The position numbers were made by a program, and so were the translations under genes. From NCBI GenBank assembly GCA_022510385.1, contig JAFLTQ010000003.1, positions 109,965 through 173,964 on the forward strand: a stretch of DNA of 64,000 nt, written 5' to 3'. Shown piece by piece: positions 36,143 through 46,956 of the stretch. Source of the stretch: Muribaculaceae bacterium (GTDB lineage Bacteria; Bacteroidota; Bacteroidia; Bacteroidales; Muribaculaceae). Position 1 is the first letter of the stretch. Each line of letters begins with the position of its first letter. The notes under the pieces are model-generated. The model saw only the letters and a program-made list of their open reading frames with translations, did not search any database and was not told where the DNA came from.

Positions 36143-36841
36143 TCAGAAGTCGTAACCTATACTAAACATCCAACTCTTGTTATGTCCGCCTGAGGGTCGT
36201 TTCCAGGCATTGCAAGCTCCGGCCAGATAATGGAACCCCACATAATAGTGAGAATATAACAGAAGTCCCGAGCCCATCTTAAATCCTATGTCAAAACCTC
36301 TAAGCTCCGCAATATATTGGGAATAGTTATTGCTTTGGGGTAGACGGTAAAGAACCGCAACATTATTTTGACCCGTATCCTTTAAGTTAATCTGTAAATA
36401 GGGTCCGAATTCCACACTCCATTTTATCTTGGGAGAAAGATTGAATTTAAGAATTCCCATCACCGGGATAGTGAAATAATATCCTCTGTGATGCCCTAAT
36501 TCATAATGTTCCGCATTAGTTCCATATCCGGTTATATATTCTGTCAGATAGGCAAAATTCCCACTCCGGCTTTCAAAGAAAAATCCCGGTTGCAAAGTCA
36601 GATATTCCTTAAAATTTAAGTTTGCTACTGCACCCACATTTAAACCGGTGCCCCAACTGTTATTATTCCACAAGTTATAATGTCCACCCGGGAACGTCCT
36701 CACCGAAGTATTAAAACCTGCGCGTGCTCCTATTCTGAAGAATTTATCCGGATCGGAAGTATCAAAAAACTCCTGCGCCCTTGTTTGGGATGATCCAAAC
36801 AAGGAGAGCAGTGAGAATATAAGAATAAAATACTTTTTCAT
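36143..36841 (-). CDS. Outer-membrane beta-barrel protein (porin-like, PorT family type)
   Basis: A 232-residue protein. It has a clear signal peptide (MKKYFILIFSLLSLFGSSQTRAQ), then alternating amphipathic strands rich in Gly/Tyr/Phe (IGARAGFNTSVRTF, LNVGAVANLNFKEYLTLQPGFFFE, WSVEFGPYLQINL). It ends in Phe (SIGYDF), as outer-membrane barrels do for BAM insertion. This is the small outer-membrane beta-barrel family of Bacteroidota; its ligand is unknown. It starts 9 nt after the ilvC stop, so it is apparently the last gene of the leu-ilv transcript. Confidence 0.85.
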   Translation of the reverse strand: MKKYFILIFSLLSLFGSSQTRAQEFFDTSDPDKFFRIGARAGFNTSVRTFPGGHYNLWNNNSWGTGLNVGAVANLNFKEYLTLQPGFFFESRSGNFAYLTEYITGYGTNAEHYELGHHRGYYFTIPVMGILKFNLSPKIKWSVEFGPYLQINLKDTGQNNVAVLYRLPQSNNYSQYIAELRGFDIGFKMGSGLLLYSHYYVGFHYLAGACNAWKRPSGGHNKSWMFSIGYDF

Positions 36842-36850
36842 GATTTAATA

Positions 36851-37894
36851 TTATTCACCTTCGGGGCGTAATCTTCTGACAGTTTCAGCGGCTTGCCACA
36901 TCTCGCTTTCACGTAGATCCTTAAGTTCCGCCTCAAGTTTCTCGCGATAGTCTTTTTGGGAGTTGGAATCTATGGAACGTTGAGCCTCTTCTCCCTTCTT
37001 GACGCTTTCATAAAGTTTCTGCACCACAGGTTTGATGGCATCATGGAATGGACCCATCCAGTCGAGAGCACCACGTTGAGCAGTAGTGGAGCAATTTGCA
37101 TACATCCAGTCCATACCTTTTTTAGCAAAGAGAGGCATGAGTGACTGAGTCAACTCCTCTACGGTTTCATTAAACGCCTCTGACGGAGAGTGTCCGTTTT
37201 CACGTAATACTTCATATTGAGCAAGGAAAAGTCCTTGAATAGCTCCCATAAGAGAACCTCTCTCGCCTGTCAGGTCGCTGATGGCCTCACGCTGGAAGGT
37301 GGTTTCAAAAAGATAACCTGAGCCAATCCCGATTCCAAGAGCCAAGGTGCGTTCAAGTGCTCTTCCGGTATAATCCTGATAGATAGCAAAAGATGCATTC
37401 AATCCTCTTCCCTCTAAGAACATTGTGCGAAGTGAAGTGCCTGAACCTTTTGGAGCCACCATTATTACATCTATATCTTTGGGAGGAACCACTCCCGAGC
37501 GATCATTCCAAGTGATGGCGAACCCATGTGAAAAATAGAGAGCTTTCCCTGCTGTCAGGTGTTCCTTAAGTTTTGGCCATACGGAAATTACTGCAGCATC
37601 TGACAAGAGACACATGATGATAGTGCCTCGTTTTGCAGCCTCTTCAATGCTGAAGAGTGTTTCTCCGGGAACCCAACCATCTTTGACAGCCTTGTCATAG
37701 GTCTTTCCCTCACGTTGACCAACAATCACATTGAATCCGTTATCTCTCAGGTTTAAGCTTTGACCCGGACCCTGAACCCCATATCCTATCACAGCTATTG
37801 TTTCATCCTTTAAGATTTCACGCGCTTTCTCCAATGGAAATTCTTCTCTCGTGATGACGGTTTCTTCCACTCCGCCGAATTTCATTTTTGCCAT
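36851..37894 (-). CDS. ilvC: Ketol-acid reductoisomerase (class I)
   Basis: A 347-residue NADPH-dependent enzyme that isomerises and reduces acetolactate/acetohydroxybutyrate. The Rossmann motif GYGVQGPGQSLNLRDNGFNVIVGQREG is near residue 38, with KGSGTSLR and the helical C-terminal domain containing SDLTGERGSLMGAIQG and YANCSTTAQRGALDW. The length fits the class I enzyme of Bacteroidota. It lies 25 nt after ilvN in the operon. Confidence 0.96.
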   Translation of the reverse strand: MAKMKFGGVEETVITREEFPLEKAREILKDETIAVIGYGVQGPGQSLNLRDNGFNVIVGQREGKTYDKAVKDGWVPGETLFSIEEAAKRGTIIMCLLSDAAVISVWPKLKEHLTAGKALYFSHGFAITWNDRSGVVPPKDIDVIMVAPKGSGTSLRTMFLEGRGLNASFAIYQDYTGRALERTLALGIGIGSGYLFETTFQREAISDLTGERGSLMGAIQGLFLAQYEVLRENGHSPSEAFNETVEELTQSLMPLFAKKGMDWMYANCSTTAQRGALDWMGPFHDAIKPVVQKLYESVKKGEEAQRSIDSNSQKDYREKLEAELKDLRESEMWQAAETVRRLRPEGE

Positions 37895-37919
37895 AATCTA
37901 TTTTATTATTTATTGTTTC

Positions 37920-38468
37920 CTAATTAGTTATCCCATTAATTTTATCCCGCTGTGCCAAAAAGACAGACACATGTTCCACCGGATCTTTTGTGACGCATAC
38001 TCTTCCCGATCTCACAAATTGACGTATGTCATACTGCTGCAATTCTTTAAAGAGAGCCTCTGTCTCGTCGGTATGACCTGTTTTTTCTAAGACCGTGTAG
38101 TCATGTGTGATCTCAAGTATCCGGGCATTATGCTTACGAATGATATGCTCCAATTCCGGCTCATCCATTAGTTTGACCGTCGGCACCTTATAAAGAGCCA
38201 CCTCCTGATGCACTATCTCGTCGTCGGTGAACAGATAGGCTTTCACTACATAAATTGCCTTTTCTATCTGTGCCACAACCTTTTCCATAGTCTCTCTGTC
38301 GCTATAGGATAAAACTGTGGTCTTATAAATTCCCGGTATCGCGGTTGGGCTCGCAGAGATACTCTCGACACTGATACTTCTACGGGTATAGACTATAGAA
38401 ATAAGATTTATAATACCTACGGTGTTTTCTGAAAAAACAGCTAATGTATATGGTTTTATCTCTTTCAT
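37920..38468 (-). CDS. ilvN: Acetolactate synthase small (regulatory) subunit
   Basis: A 182-residue regulatory subunit. The N-terminal ACT domain (YTLAVFSENTVGIINLISIVYTRR) and a second ACT-like half are present; it confers valine feedback inhibition and stabilises the catalytic subunit. It overlaps the ilvB stop by 4 nt, which fits a one-to-one complex made by coupled translation. Confidence 0.93.
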   Translation of the reverse strand: MKEIKPYTLAVFSENTVGIINLISIVYTRRSISVESISASPTAIPGIYKTTVLSYSDRETMEKVVAQIEKAIYVVKAYLFTDDEIVHQEVALYKVPTVKLMDEPELEHIIRKHNARILEITHDYTVLEKTGHTDETEALFKELQQYDIRQFVRSGRVCVTKDPVEHVSVFLAQRDKINGITN

Positions 38469-40198
38469 AACGCCTCAATATTTAAGTCGAGATATTCTGT
38501 TTCATTTAACATTATCTTATCGATTGGATCTCCCGGACATATCATTGGGAAAATCATATCCTCTGAATCTATATTTACATTCAGAAGATATGTATGTTCT
38601 GATTTCAACATTCTTTCGATAGCGCCATCCAAAGAATTAGAATCTGCAACATCTTCTCCTTCAATCCCATATGCCTTTGCCAAGGTCACAAAGTCAGGAT
38701 TCACCAATGGTGTCTGGGAATATCTGGCTTTGAAGAAGAGTTTCTGCCATTGCTTCACGTTCCCAAGATAATTATTGTTTAAAATCACTATCTTGATATT
38801 AAGCCCATACTCCAGGATCGTTCCCAATTCCTGTTCAGTCATTTGGAAACCGCCGTCTCCGCAGAAAAGACAGACAGGTCTTTGAGGCCTTCCGAATTTT
38901 GCTCCTATAGCAGCCGGCAGACCAAACCCCATAGTGCCAAGTCCTCCTGAGGTTATCACACTTCTCGGTGAGGAGATTTTGAAATTCCTGACTGCATTCA
39001 TCTGATTCTGTCCGACGTCGGTGACAAGAATAGCATCGGCATCAATCTTTTCTGACACTTTATTCACTACCTCCGCCATTTTCATCGGCCCCTCTGCCGT
39101 TTTGCTGCGCTGTGACGATATCACATTATCTTGCTCGAATCTTTCTAAACGAGTGAAAAATTTGATCCATTCCGGATGCTGGTTCACTTTTATTTTAGGA
39201 AGCAAAGCATGTAAAGCATCATAAGCATCAGCATGTATTGTCAGATAAGGATTTATGGCTCTCCCGATTTCCGAGGCATCTACATCGATATGTATTATCT
39301 TGGCATTCGGGGCAAATTCCGAAACTTTCCCTACCACCCTGTCGTCAAAACGTAGCCCTACGGCTAAAATCACGTCTGCTTTGTTTGTTGCAACATTGGG
39401 TGCGATATTTCCATGCATTCCAAGCATTCCCTTATGATATGGATGGTTGCTTGGCAAAACCGATAATCCGTGAAGAGTGGCGGCAACGGGGATATCTCCT
39501 TTCTCCGCTATTTCTCCCAACTCCCTTTCCGCGCCGGCTATAGTCACTCCATGTCCGGCCATTATCATCGGCCTTTCTGCTGAATTTAATAGTTCGGCGG
39601 CAAGAGCTATTTCAGTGGCGTCAGGAACCGGACGTTCTATATACGACCGGATAAAATTACATTTTTTATATCCCTTCCACTGCATTAGTTCAACCTGAAC
39701 ATTACGTGGTAAATCTATTATAACCGGTCCGGGACGTCCTGTATTGGCAATAAAAAATGCGCGGGATATCACGTCAGGTATCTCTTCAGCGCTCCTGACT
39801 TGTATTCCCCATTTTGAAACCGGATTTGTGATGTCTATGAAATCTGTTTCCTGAAAAGCATCATTACCCAAAACATTTGTTCCCACTTGGCCGGCAATGA
39901 CCACCAAAGGCGTTGAATCCATCCTTGCATCGGCAATTCCGGTCACCAAGTTAGTGGCGCCAGGGCCGGAAGTTGCTATCACAACTCCTGTCTTTCCTGT
40001 GGCTCTGGCATATCCTTCCGCTGCATGGATTGCTCCCTGCTCATGGCGTGTCAGTATATGTTTCAGCTTGTCCAAATGATCATAAAGCTTATCATACACC
40101 GGCATTATGGTTCCCCCGGGATAGCCGAAAATAAATTCTATTCCTTCATTTTCGAGGCATCGCATCAGGGCCTCTCCTCCTGTTATTTTTTCTTCCAT
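38465..40198 (-). CDS. ilvB: Acetolactate synthase large (catalytic) subunit
   Basis: A 577-residue ThDP- and FAD-dependent enzyme that condenses pyruvate to acetolactate. N-terminal FGYPGGTIMPVYDKL and the catalytic Glu in TRHEQGAIHAAEGYARATGK (about 53), the GPGATNLVTGIADARMDSTPLV stretch, and the C-terminal ThDP-binding GDGGFQMTEQEL ... NNNYLGNVKQWQ. Length is normal. It is followed by ilvN with a 4-nt overlap. Confidence 0.97.
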   Translation of the reverse strand: MEEKITGGEALMRCLENEGIEFIFGYPGGTIMPVYDKLYDHLDKLKHILTRHEQGAIHAAEGYARATGKTGVVIATSGPGATNLVTGIADARMDSTPLVVIAGQVGTNVLGNDAFQETDFIDITNPVSKWGIQVRSAEEIPDVISRAFFIANTGRPGPVIIDLPRNVQVELMQWKGYKKCNFIRSYIERPVPDATEIALAAELLNSAERPMIMAGHGVTIAGAERELGEIAEKGDIPVAATLHGLSVLPSNHPYHKGMLGMHGNIAPNVATNKADVILAVGLRFDDRVVGKVSEFAPNAKIIHIDVDASEIGRAINPYLTIHADAYDALHALLPKIKVNQHPEWIKFFTRLERFEQDNVISSQRSKTAEGPMKMAEVVNKVSEKIDADAILVTDVGQNQMNAVRNFKISSPRSVITSGGLGTMGFGLPAAIGAKFGRPQRPVCLFCGDGGFQMTEQELGTILEYGLNIKIVILNNNYLGNVKQWQKLFFKARYSQTPLVNPDFVTLAKAYGIEGEDVADSNSLDGAIERMLKSEHTYLLNVNIDSEDMIFPMICPGDPIDKIMLNETEYLDLNIEAL

Positions 40199-40234
40199 TA
40201 TTTGTTACTGACTTACTCCCGTAAAATTATCTTT

Positions 40235-42064
40235 TTATAACGGCTTCCTTATTCCGCCTTTGTCGGCTGAAGTCACCATTGAGGCATAAGCCTTCAAGGC
40301 ATTGCTTATCACTCTATTCCTTTTTTTCGGAGCATAAGCCTTCTGACCTCTGGCCTCTTCTTCTGCCCTACGCCTATCGAACTCATCAGCTGAAATTTTT
40401 GCATTGATGCTTCGGGCCGGAATATCTATCTCAATGATATCTCCATCCTTTATCAGGCCTATCGGACCCCCGTCTGCCGCTTCAGGTGAAATATGACCTA
40501 TAGATAGTCCGGAGGTTCCTCCTGAAAATCTTCCATCTGTTATTAGAGCGCACTCTTTACCTAAGTGTCTTGACTTCAAATAACTTGTCGGGTAAAGCAT
40601 CTCTTGCATTCCGGGACCACCTTTAGGACCCTCATGTGTGATGACTACTACATCACCTGCCACAACCTTTCCATCCAAGATACCATCCACTGCATCTTCC
40701 TGAGATTCGAAAACCTTGGCAGGACCCGAGAATTTATGAATCTTTTCATCTACTCCCGCTGTTTTTACAACACATCCATCAGGCGCTATGTTCCCTTTTA
40801 AGACAGCCAGACCTCCATCTTTGAGATAGGCATGATCATAATCTCTTATGCAACCTCCCTCACGGTCTGTGTCAAGACTTTCATATAATGCATCCTGACT
40901 TCCGGCTTGATTATTTATCTTACCTCCCGGAGCAGTTTTCCATAACTCGGCAGCTTCCTCCGAAAAGCCATCTTCTCCGGCAGAATATTTTTTTATTGCC
41001 TCTCCCAAAGTCAGACCATCCACTCTCTTGGTTTCCAAGTGCAACAACCCTTTGTCAGCGAGGCCCTTCATAATGGAAAGAATACCGCCGGCGCGGTTGA
41101 CGTCTTGGATATGCCAATGGGAATTCGGCGCCACTTTACATAACACAGGAGTCTGACGTGAGAGCCTGTCGATATCTTCTAATGTAAAATCAACTCCGGC
41201 CTCATTGGCTACTGCAAGAAGATGCAAGACTGTATTTGTAGAACCTCCCATTGCTATATCGAGCGACATCGCATTAAGCATGGCCTCTCTGTTGGCTATA
41301 CTTTTCGGCAAAACACTTTCATCCCCCTCTTCATAGTAGGCAAGAGTGTTCTTCACAATCTGACGGGCTGCCCTTTTAAATAATTCAAGACGATTCTTGT
41401 GGTTGGCAAGTATTGTCCCATTCCCGGGAAGTGAAAGTCCCAGAGCCTCTGTCAATGAATTCATGGAATTGGCTGTAAACATCCCTGAACAGCAACCGCA
41501 TGTGGGACACCCTTTTCTCTCCAACTCCAATACTGTCTTATCATCTACCGATGTATCGGCTGCCTCTATCATAATATCAATGAGATCAACATCTTTTCCT
41601 CCTACTCTTCCGGCTTCCATCGGACCTCCGGAAACAAACACAGTGGGAACATTCAGACGCATTGCCGCCATCATCATGCCCGGAGTGATCTTATCGCAAT
41701 TGGAAATACATATCATTGCATCAGCCTTATGCGCATTCATCATATATTCAACAGAGTCGGCAATCAGATCGCGTGATGGCAAAGAATATAACATGCCGTC
41801 ATGTCCCATTGCGATTCCATCATCTATGGCAATGGTGTTGAACTCGGCAGCAAAACATCCGGCTTTCTCTATCTCCTCTTTTATGAGCTGACCTATTTCA
41901 TGAAGATGAGTATGACCGGGCACGAATTGTGTGAAAGAATTCACAACTGCAATAACCGGCTTGCCAAACTGCTCCTCCTTCATACCGTTTGCACGCCAGA
42001 GAGCTCTGGCTCCGGCCATTCTTCTTCCCTTCGTAGAGGCTTCACTCCTTAATGGTATCTTCAT
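40235..42064 (-). CDS. ilvD: Dihydroxy-acid dehydratase
   Basis: A 609-residue iron-sulfur dehydratase that makes the 2-keto acid precursors of valine and isoleucine. Cluster and active-site motifs: [68 protein letters not shown] and [21 protein letters not shown]. The ATG at 42064 is chosen over a TTG at 42085, which would overlap leuB; it leaves a 17-nt gap after leuB. Confidence 0.96.
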   Translation of the reverse strand: MKIPLRSEASTKGRRMAGARALWRANGMKEEQFGKPVIAVVNSFTQFVPGHTHLHEIGQLIKEEIEKAGCFAAEFNTIAIDDGIAMGHDGMLYSLPSRDLIADSVEYMMNAHKADAMICISNCDKITPGMMMAAMRLNVPTVFVSGGPMEAGRVGGKDVDLIDIMIEAADTSVDDKTVLELERKGCPTCGCCSGMFTANSMNSLTEALGLSLPGNGTILANHKNRLELFKRAARQIVKNTLAYYEEGDESVLPKSIANREAMLNAMSLDIAMGGSTNTVLHLLAVANEAGVDFTLEDIDRLSRQTPVLCKVAPNSHWHIQDVNRAGGILSIMKGLADKGLLHLETKRVDGLTLGEAIKKYSAGEDGFSEEAAELWKTAPGGKINNQAGSQDALYESLDTDREGGCIRDYDHAYLKDGGLAVLKGNIAPDGCVVKTAGVDEKIHKFSGPAKVFESQEDAVDGILDGKVVAGDVVVITHEGPKGGPGMQEMLYPTSYLKSRHLGKECALITDGRFSGGTSGLSIGHISPEAADGGPIGLIKDGDIIEIDIPARSINAKISADEFDRRRAEEEARGQKAYAPKKRNRVISNALKAYASMVTSADKGGIRKPL

Positions 42065-42081
42065 TGATTTTATCTGTCTCT

Positions 42082-43143
42082 TCAATTTTTCTTAATATAT
42101 TCAGCTATGTAGCGCCCTACCTCACCCGTTGGGAAACTTTCACATCCCTTCCGGGCAATATCGGGTGTGCAAATATTATTTTTTATAGAATCCTCCACTC
42201 CCCTTCTCACCAATTCTCCCTCTTGGGTCAGATTGAAATGTTCGAGGAGCATTGCTGCAGAAAGTATCTGGGCAATCGGATTGGCGATATTCTTTCCGGC
42301 AGCTTCAGGCCATGAACCATGCACAGGTTCAAAGAGCGGCGTCTTGCCTCCTATTGATGCTGAAGGTAGAAGTCCCATCGAGCCTGTTATTACACTGGCC
42401 TCATCCGTCAGAATATCCCCAAAGGTATTTTCTGTCACCATTACATCAAAAAATCGCGGATCCTGAATGATACGCATCGACGCATTATCCACAAACATAT
42501 AGTCGGTTTTGACTTCAGGATAATCCCCTTCCATCTCCTTGGCAACTTTTCTCCACAAGCGACTTGATGCCAACACATTTGCCTTATCTACAACTGTCAG
42601 ATGTTTTGACCGGCGCATCGCATAGTCATATCCTACTCTCAATATCCTTTCAATCTCTTCCCTGGAATATATGTTGGTGTCGTAGGCTTTTTCCTCTCCT
42701 TCATATTTCTCCCCGAAATACATTCCTCCCGTTAATTCGCGGATACATATGAAGTCGGCATTTTCAATCACCTCCTCTTTCAGGGGACTTCTGTCAAGAA
42801 GTCGTTTATAGGTTGATATCGGTCGGATATTTGCAAAAAGTTCCAATGATTTCCTCATCTTTAACAAGCCCTGTTCCGGTCTCACTTTTGCTGATGGATC
42901 ATTATCATAACGAGGGTCTCCGACTGCTGAAAAAAGAACTGCATCGCTCTCTAAACAAAGTTTTAGAGTTTCTTCCGGAAAGGGATCACCCCATTTATCA
43001 ATTGCTGCCGCTCCTACATCCCCATATCTGAATTTGAAAGTATGATGGAAGCGTTCAGCCACTGTTTCCAGAATCCTGACACCCTCTTTTGATATCTCAG
43101 GTCCTATCCCGTCTCCGGGCAACACCGCTATCTTCAGTTCCAT
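42082..43143 (-). CDS. leuB: 3-isopropylmalate dehydrogenase
   Basis: A 353-residue NAD-dependent oxidative decarboxylase of leucine synthesis. Motifs: [88 protein letters not shown]. Length is normal. Its start overlaps the leuD 3' end by 10 nt. Confidence 0.96.
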   Translation of the reverse strand: MELKIAVLPGDGIGPEISKEGVRILETVAERFHHTFKFRYGDVGAAAIDKWGDPFPEETLKLCLESDAVLFSAVGDPRYDNDPSAKVRPEQGLLKMRKSLELFANIRPISTYKRLLDRSPLKEEVIENADFICIRELTGGMYFGEKYEGEEKAYDTNIYSREEIERILRVGYDYAMRRSKHLTVVDKANVLASSRLWRKVAKEMEGDYPEVKTDYMFVDNASMRIIQDPRFFDVMVTENTFGDILTDEASVITGSMGLLPSASIGGKTPLFEPVHGSWPEAAGKNIANPIAQILSAAMLLEHFNLTQEGELVRRGVEDSIKNNICTPDIARKGCESFPTGEVGRYIAEYIKKN

Positions 43144-43730
43144 ATCCTTTCCCTTTCAAAATTTTCTATTTCTTCCCGGTTTTTCAAAAGATACTCTATA
43201 TCATCAAGGCCCTCTATCAGACACTCCTTCTTATAGGGATTTATATCAAAATTTTCTGATTCTCCGGTCTCTTCGTTTGTTATCTTTTGATTTGGCAAAT
43301 CTATTGTCACTTCTGTGGAGGGATTATTTTCTATAGAGTTGAAAAGTCTTTCCAAAAAAGCCTCACTCACCACCACCGGCAAAACAAAATTATTTAATTC
43401 GTTATTTTTATGAATGTCGGCAAAGAAACTTGACACCACAGCCTTAAACCCATAATCAGCGATAGCCCAAGCTGCATGTTCACGACTTGATCCGCATCCG
43501 AAATTTTTTCCTGCCACAAGAATTTTCCCGCTATATTTAGGATTATTGAGCACAAAATCTTTCTTCGGATTCCCTTTATCATCAAAACGCCAGTCACGAA
43601 AAAGATTCTCTCCGAAACCCTCCCGTGTTGTAGCTTTCAAGAAACGCGCAGGGATAATCTGGTCAGTATCCACGTTTTCTATCGGTAATGGCACTGCCGT
43701 CGACCTTAAAATAGTGAATCTTTTATCCAT
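43134..43730 (-). CDS. leuD: 3-isopropylmalate dehydratase small subunit
   Basis: A 198-residue subunit of isopropylmalate isomerase: N-terminal [23 protein letters not shown] and the substrate-loop [26 protein letters not shown]. It pairs with LeuC, whose gene ends 3 nt upstream. The pair converts 2- to 3-isopropylmalate. Confidence 0.95.
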   Translation of the reverse strand: MDKRFTILRSTAVPLPIENVDTDQIIPARFLKATTREGFGENLFRDWRFDDKGNPKKDFVLNNPKYSGKILVAGKNFGCGSSREHAAWAIADYGFKAVVSSFFADIHKNNELNNFVLPVVVSEAFLERLFNSIENNPSTEVTIDLPNQKITNEETGESENFDINPYKKECLIEGLDDIEYLLKNREEIENFERERIWN

Positions 43731-43733
43731 TTG

Positions 43734-45128
43734 TTATAAAAATTTTCGTGGGTCGGTTATTTCTCCCGTTATGGCAGCTGCTGCAGCCACAAGTGGTCCT
43801 GCCAGAACGGTTCTGGCGCCGGGTCCTTGTCTCCCCTCAAAATTACGGTTGGAAGTTGACACACAGAGTTTGCCGGAAGGAACTTTGTCTTCATTCATTG
43901 CCAGGCATGCCGAGCATCCCGGCTCCCGAATCTCAAATCCGGCTTCTTCGATGATCTTATCGAGACCCTCTTCTTCTATTTGTCCCTTCACCTGTTGGGA
44001 TCCGGGCACGAGCCATACAATCACCTTGTCGGATTTTTTCTTTCCTTTGACAATAGAAGCAAAATCTCTAAAATCTTGAATCCTGCCATTGGTGCAGCTT
44101 CCCAAGAAAACATAATCCACAGGCGTCCCCTCCAACTTTTGGGCTTCCTTGAATCCCATATAATCCAATGCCTTGAGGTAAGAGGCCGCTGCGGCAGCAC
44201 TTTCCGGCTTTGCGGGAATTGTTTCAGAGATACCGATACCCATTCCGGGGTTTGTCCCGAATGTCACGCGTGGCTCTATATCCTCTGCAGCAAATTGCAG
44301 TTCTTTATCGAATTTTGCATCCGGATCGGTTGGCAAAGTCTTCCAATATTGAAGATATTTCTCCCATTCTTCACCTTTAGGCGCATAATGGCGATTCTTC
44401 ACATATTCAAATGTGGTCTCATCAGGTGCAATCATGCCCCCCCGGGCACCCATCTCAATCGAGAGGTTACACAGAGTCATTCTTTCTTCCATATTAAGGT
44501 TTCTGACAGCTTCACCGGCATACTCCACAAAATATCCGGTAGCCCCTCCCGTTCCTAATTTTGAAATCAGATAAAGGGCAATATCTTTTGCTGTCACTCC
44601 CTTTCCGAGTTTTCCTTCGATTGATATCCGCATTGATTTCGGTTTCGGCTGGAGCACACATTGAGTGGCCAACACCATCTCTATCTCACTTGTACCGATT
44701 CCGAAGGCAATTGCTCCTAATGCTCCATGGGTGGAGGTGTGGCTGTCGCCACATACTATAGTCATACCGGGAAGTGTCAGCCCTTGTTCCGGACCTATTA
44801 CATGGATTATACCATTTCGAGGGTCACATAAAGGGAACAGAGTCAGTCCAAACTCCTTCGCATTTTTTGTAAGAGTTTCCACCGGCACTCTTGAGGTCTC
44901 ATCCTTTATCGGAAGATGCTGATCTTTGGTCGGTATGTTATGATCGGGAGCACAAAAAGTCTTTTCCGGACGGAACACTTTCAACCCTCTTTTCCTCAGG
45001 GCATCAAATGCCTGAGGACTTGTCACTTCATGGCAATAATGACGGTCGATATATAATTGATCGGGACCTTGGGAGATACTTTTCACCACATGTGAATCCC
45101 AAACTTTATCAAATAGAGTTTTCCCCAT
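43734..45128 (-). CDS. leuC: 3-isopropylmalate dehydratase large subunit
   Basis: A 464-residue aconitase-family subunit carrying the [4Fe-4S] cluster. N-terminal [35 protein letters not shown], the cluster cysteines in [14 protein letters not shown] and [32 protein letters not shown] (read in parts). Length is normal. It overlaps the leuA stop by 1 nt. Confidence 0.96.
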   Translation of the reverse strand: MGKTLFDKVWDSHVVKSISQGPDQLYIDRHYCHEVTSPQAFDALRKRGLKVFRPEKTFCAPDHNIPTKDQHLPIKDETSRVPVETLTKNAKEFGLTLFPLCDPRNGIIHVIGPEQGLTLPGMTIVCGDSHTSTHGALGAIAFGIGTSEIEMVLATQCVLQPKPKSMRISIEGKLGKGVTAKDIALYLISKLGTGGATGYFVEYAGEAVRNLNMEERMTLCNLSIEMGARGGMIAPDETTFEYVKNRHYAPKGEEWEKYLQYWKTLPTDPDAKFDKELQFAAEDIEPRVTFGTNPGMGIGISETIPAKPESAAAAASYLKALDYMGFKEAQKLEGTPVDYVFLGSCTNGRIQDFRDFASIVKGKKKSDKVIVWLVPGSQQVKGQIEEEGLDKIIEEAGFEIREPGCSACLAMNEDKVPSGKLCVSTSNRNFEGRQGPGARTVLAGPLVAAAAAITGEITDPRKFL

Positions 45129-46624
45129 TATTTCACAAATTTATTTATTGCATCGATGAAGGCTTCGCAACTTGCAGCCACTATATCGGTATTGGCAGAG
45201 AATCCGTAATAGTGTGATCCGTTATAATCAACTGTCATATGCACCTTACCCACATCATTGCTACCCTTGTTCATTGCCTGAATCAGGAATTCTTTCACCA
45301 CCATCTGGCGATGGATAATTTGTTTCACTGCCGATATCGCCGCATCAACAGGACCGTTTCCGGAAGCACACGCCTCAAATTTCTCACCCGCTATATCAAG
45401 CCCTACACTGGCGACGGAATGAACTCCCACTCCACTGGTGACCTGCAGGAAATCAAGTTTCAGACGGCGGTTGGGCACATGGTGCTTGCCGGCTATTATC
45501 AATATGTCATCGTCGGTTATCTCTTTCTTACGGTCTGCAAGTTTCAGGAATGATTCGTAAGCTTTGTCAAGAGCCTCCCTTTCAAGTTCTATACCCAAGA
45601 TATGGAGACGATGTTTAAGCGCGGCTCTTCCGCTTCGGGCTGTCAACAATATTGAATTCTCATCAATCCCTACATCCTTGGGATCTATGATTTCATAACT
45701 CTCCCGGTTCTTTAAAACGCCATCCTGATGGATGCCTGATGAATGGGCGAATGCATTTCTCCCGACAATAGCTTTGTTTGCCTGTACCGGCATATTCATA
45801 AGACTTGAAACCAACCGGCTTGTGGTATAAATTCTTTGAGTATTGATGTTTGTTTCAATATCTAATTCCTTGTGACATTTACAAGTCATCACCACCTCTT
45901 CGAGGGATGTATTTCCGGCCCGCTCCCCTATTCCGTTTATGGTTACCTCCGCTTGCCTTGCTCCGTTGCAGATGGCAGCTATGGTATTGGCTGTGGCCAT
46001 GCCAAGGTCATTATGACAATGTACGGCGATTATCGCCTTGTCAATATTCCTGACATTTTCCATTAAATATTTAATTTTATCGCCAAACTCCCAGGGAAGA
46101 CAGTACCCAGTCGTGTCGGGGATATTCACCACTGTAGCTCCTGCAGCAATAACTCCCTCCACCACTCTGGCAAGATACTCGTTTTCTGTCCGGCCGGCAT
46201 CTTCAGCGTAAAATTGAACATCCTCCACAAAATTCTTGGCATATTTCACACAGGCTATCGCTCTCTCAAGAATTTCCTCGCGCGTGGAATTAAATTTATG
46301 CCTTATATGATAGTCGGAAGTGCCGATTCCGGTGTGGATTCTCTTATGTTTTGCATATTGAAGCGCTTCCGCCGCTACCCGGATATCATTTTCAACTGCC
46401 CGGGTCAATGCACATATTGTGGGCCATGTCACAGCTTTAGAAATCTCCACAACTGATTGGAAATCCCCGGGACTCGACACCGGGAAGCCTGCTTCGATGA
46501 CATCGACACCTAACATTTCCAAAGATTTTGCTATCTCTATTTTTTCAATGGTGTTTAACTGACACCCCGGCACTTGTTCGCCGTCCCTTAATGTTGTGTC
46601 GAATATAAAAAGCCTATCGCTCAT
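45128..46624 (-). CDS. leuA: 2-isopropylmalate synthase
   Basis: A 498-residue enzyme condensing 2-ketoisovalerate and acetyl-CoA, the committed step to leucine. The DRE-TIM barrel shows [28 protein letters not shown] and [17 protein letters not shown], with metal ligands [16 protein letters not shown]. The C-terminal LeuA regulatory domain (about 380-498) should mediate leucine inhibition. First gene of the operon; I see no leader peptide rich in leucine codons. Confidence 0.96.
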   Translation of the reverse strand: MSDRLFIFDTTLRDGEQVPGCQLNTIEKIEIAKSLEMLGVDVIEAGFPVSSPGDFQSVVEISKAVTWPTICALTRAVENDIRVAAEALQYAKHKRIHTGIGTSDYHIRHKFNSTREEILERAIACVKYAKNFVEDVQFYAEDAGRTENEYLARVVEGVIAAGATVVNIPDTTGYCLPWEFGDKIKYLMENVRNIDKAIIAVHCHNDLGMATANTIAAICNGARQAEVTINGIGERAGNTSLEEVVMTCKCHKELDIETNINTQRIYTTSRLVSSLMNMPVQANKAIVGRNAFAHSSGIHQDGVLKNRESYEIIDPKDVGIDENSILLTARSGRAALKHRLHILGIELEREALDKAYESFLKLADRKKEITDDDILIIAGKHHVPNRRLKLDFLQVTSGVGVHSVASVGLDIAGEKFEACASGNGPVDAAISAVKQIIHRQMVVKEFLIQAMNKGSNDVGKVHMTVDYNGSHYYGFSANTDIVAASCEAFIDAINKFVK

Positions 46625-46668
46625 ATAATTTATTCCTTTTCCCTCTTTCTTAAAATATTGTCAATTTG

Positions 46669-46676
46669 CAAATTTA
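46669..46676 (-). promoter_or_regulatory. Promoter -7 element of the leu-ilv operon
   Basis: Reads TAAATTTG on the minus strand, 45 nt before leuA. No TTTG stands at the ideal -33 distance. The 332-nt gap 46625-46956 otherwise holds only the oppositely oriented promoter at 46845 and no open frame I would call a gene. Confidence 0.5.
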
Positions 46677-46844
46677 ATAAATAAAATCCAAAGGCATCCT
46701 TTCAAATTCATAAAAACTTGACAAAAATATGTTTTAGAATATTATTCTTTAACCATTCTTCACTTCCCTTATATTTTATTCCGTTTTTTGGTCAACACGC
46801 CGTCATCAATATGACTCGGCTTGGTTCATATCAAAAAAATCTAT

Positions 46845-46852
46845 TAATTTTG
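46845..46852 (+). promoter_or_regulatory. Promoter -7 element of the AI-2E family gene
   Basis: TAATTTTG (TAnnTTTG) with a TTGG at 46821-46824 about 20 nt upstream. Leader about 100 nt. Confidence 0.5.
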
Positions 46853-46956
46853 AGAGAAATTAATGAAGGATACCCTTACGGTTATTTCCATTATTTATTT
46901 TTATCAATCCAAGACTTTCCAAACCTAAGAACCGAGACATCTGAATCCCTAAGAGA

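Noticed and set aside
43980..44558. 192-codon plus-strand frame opposite leuC
   Set aside because: Shadow of the LeuC reading frame.
46625..46956. Leucine leader-peptide attenuator before leuA
   Set aside because: The predicted transcript leader is only about 40 nt and has no leucine-rich ORF or terminator hairpin.
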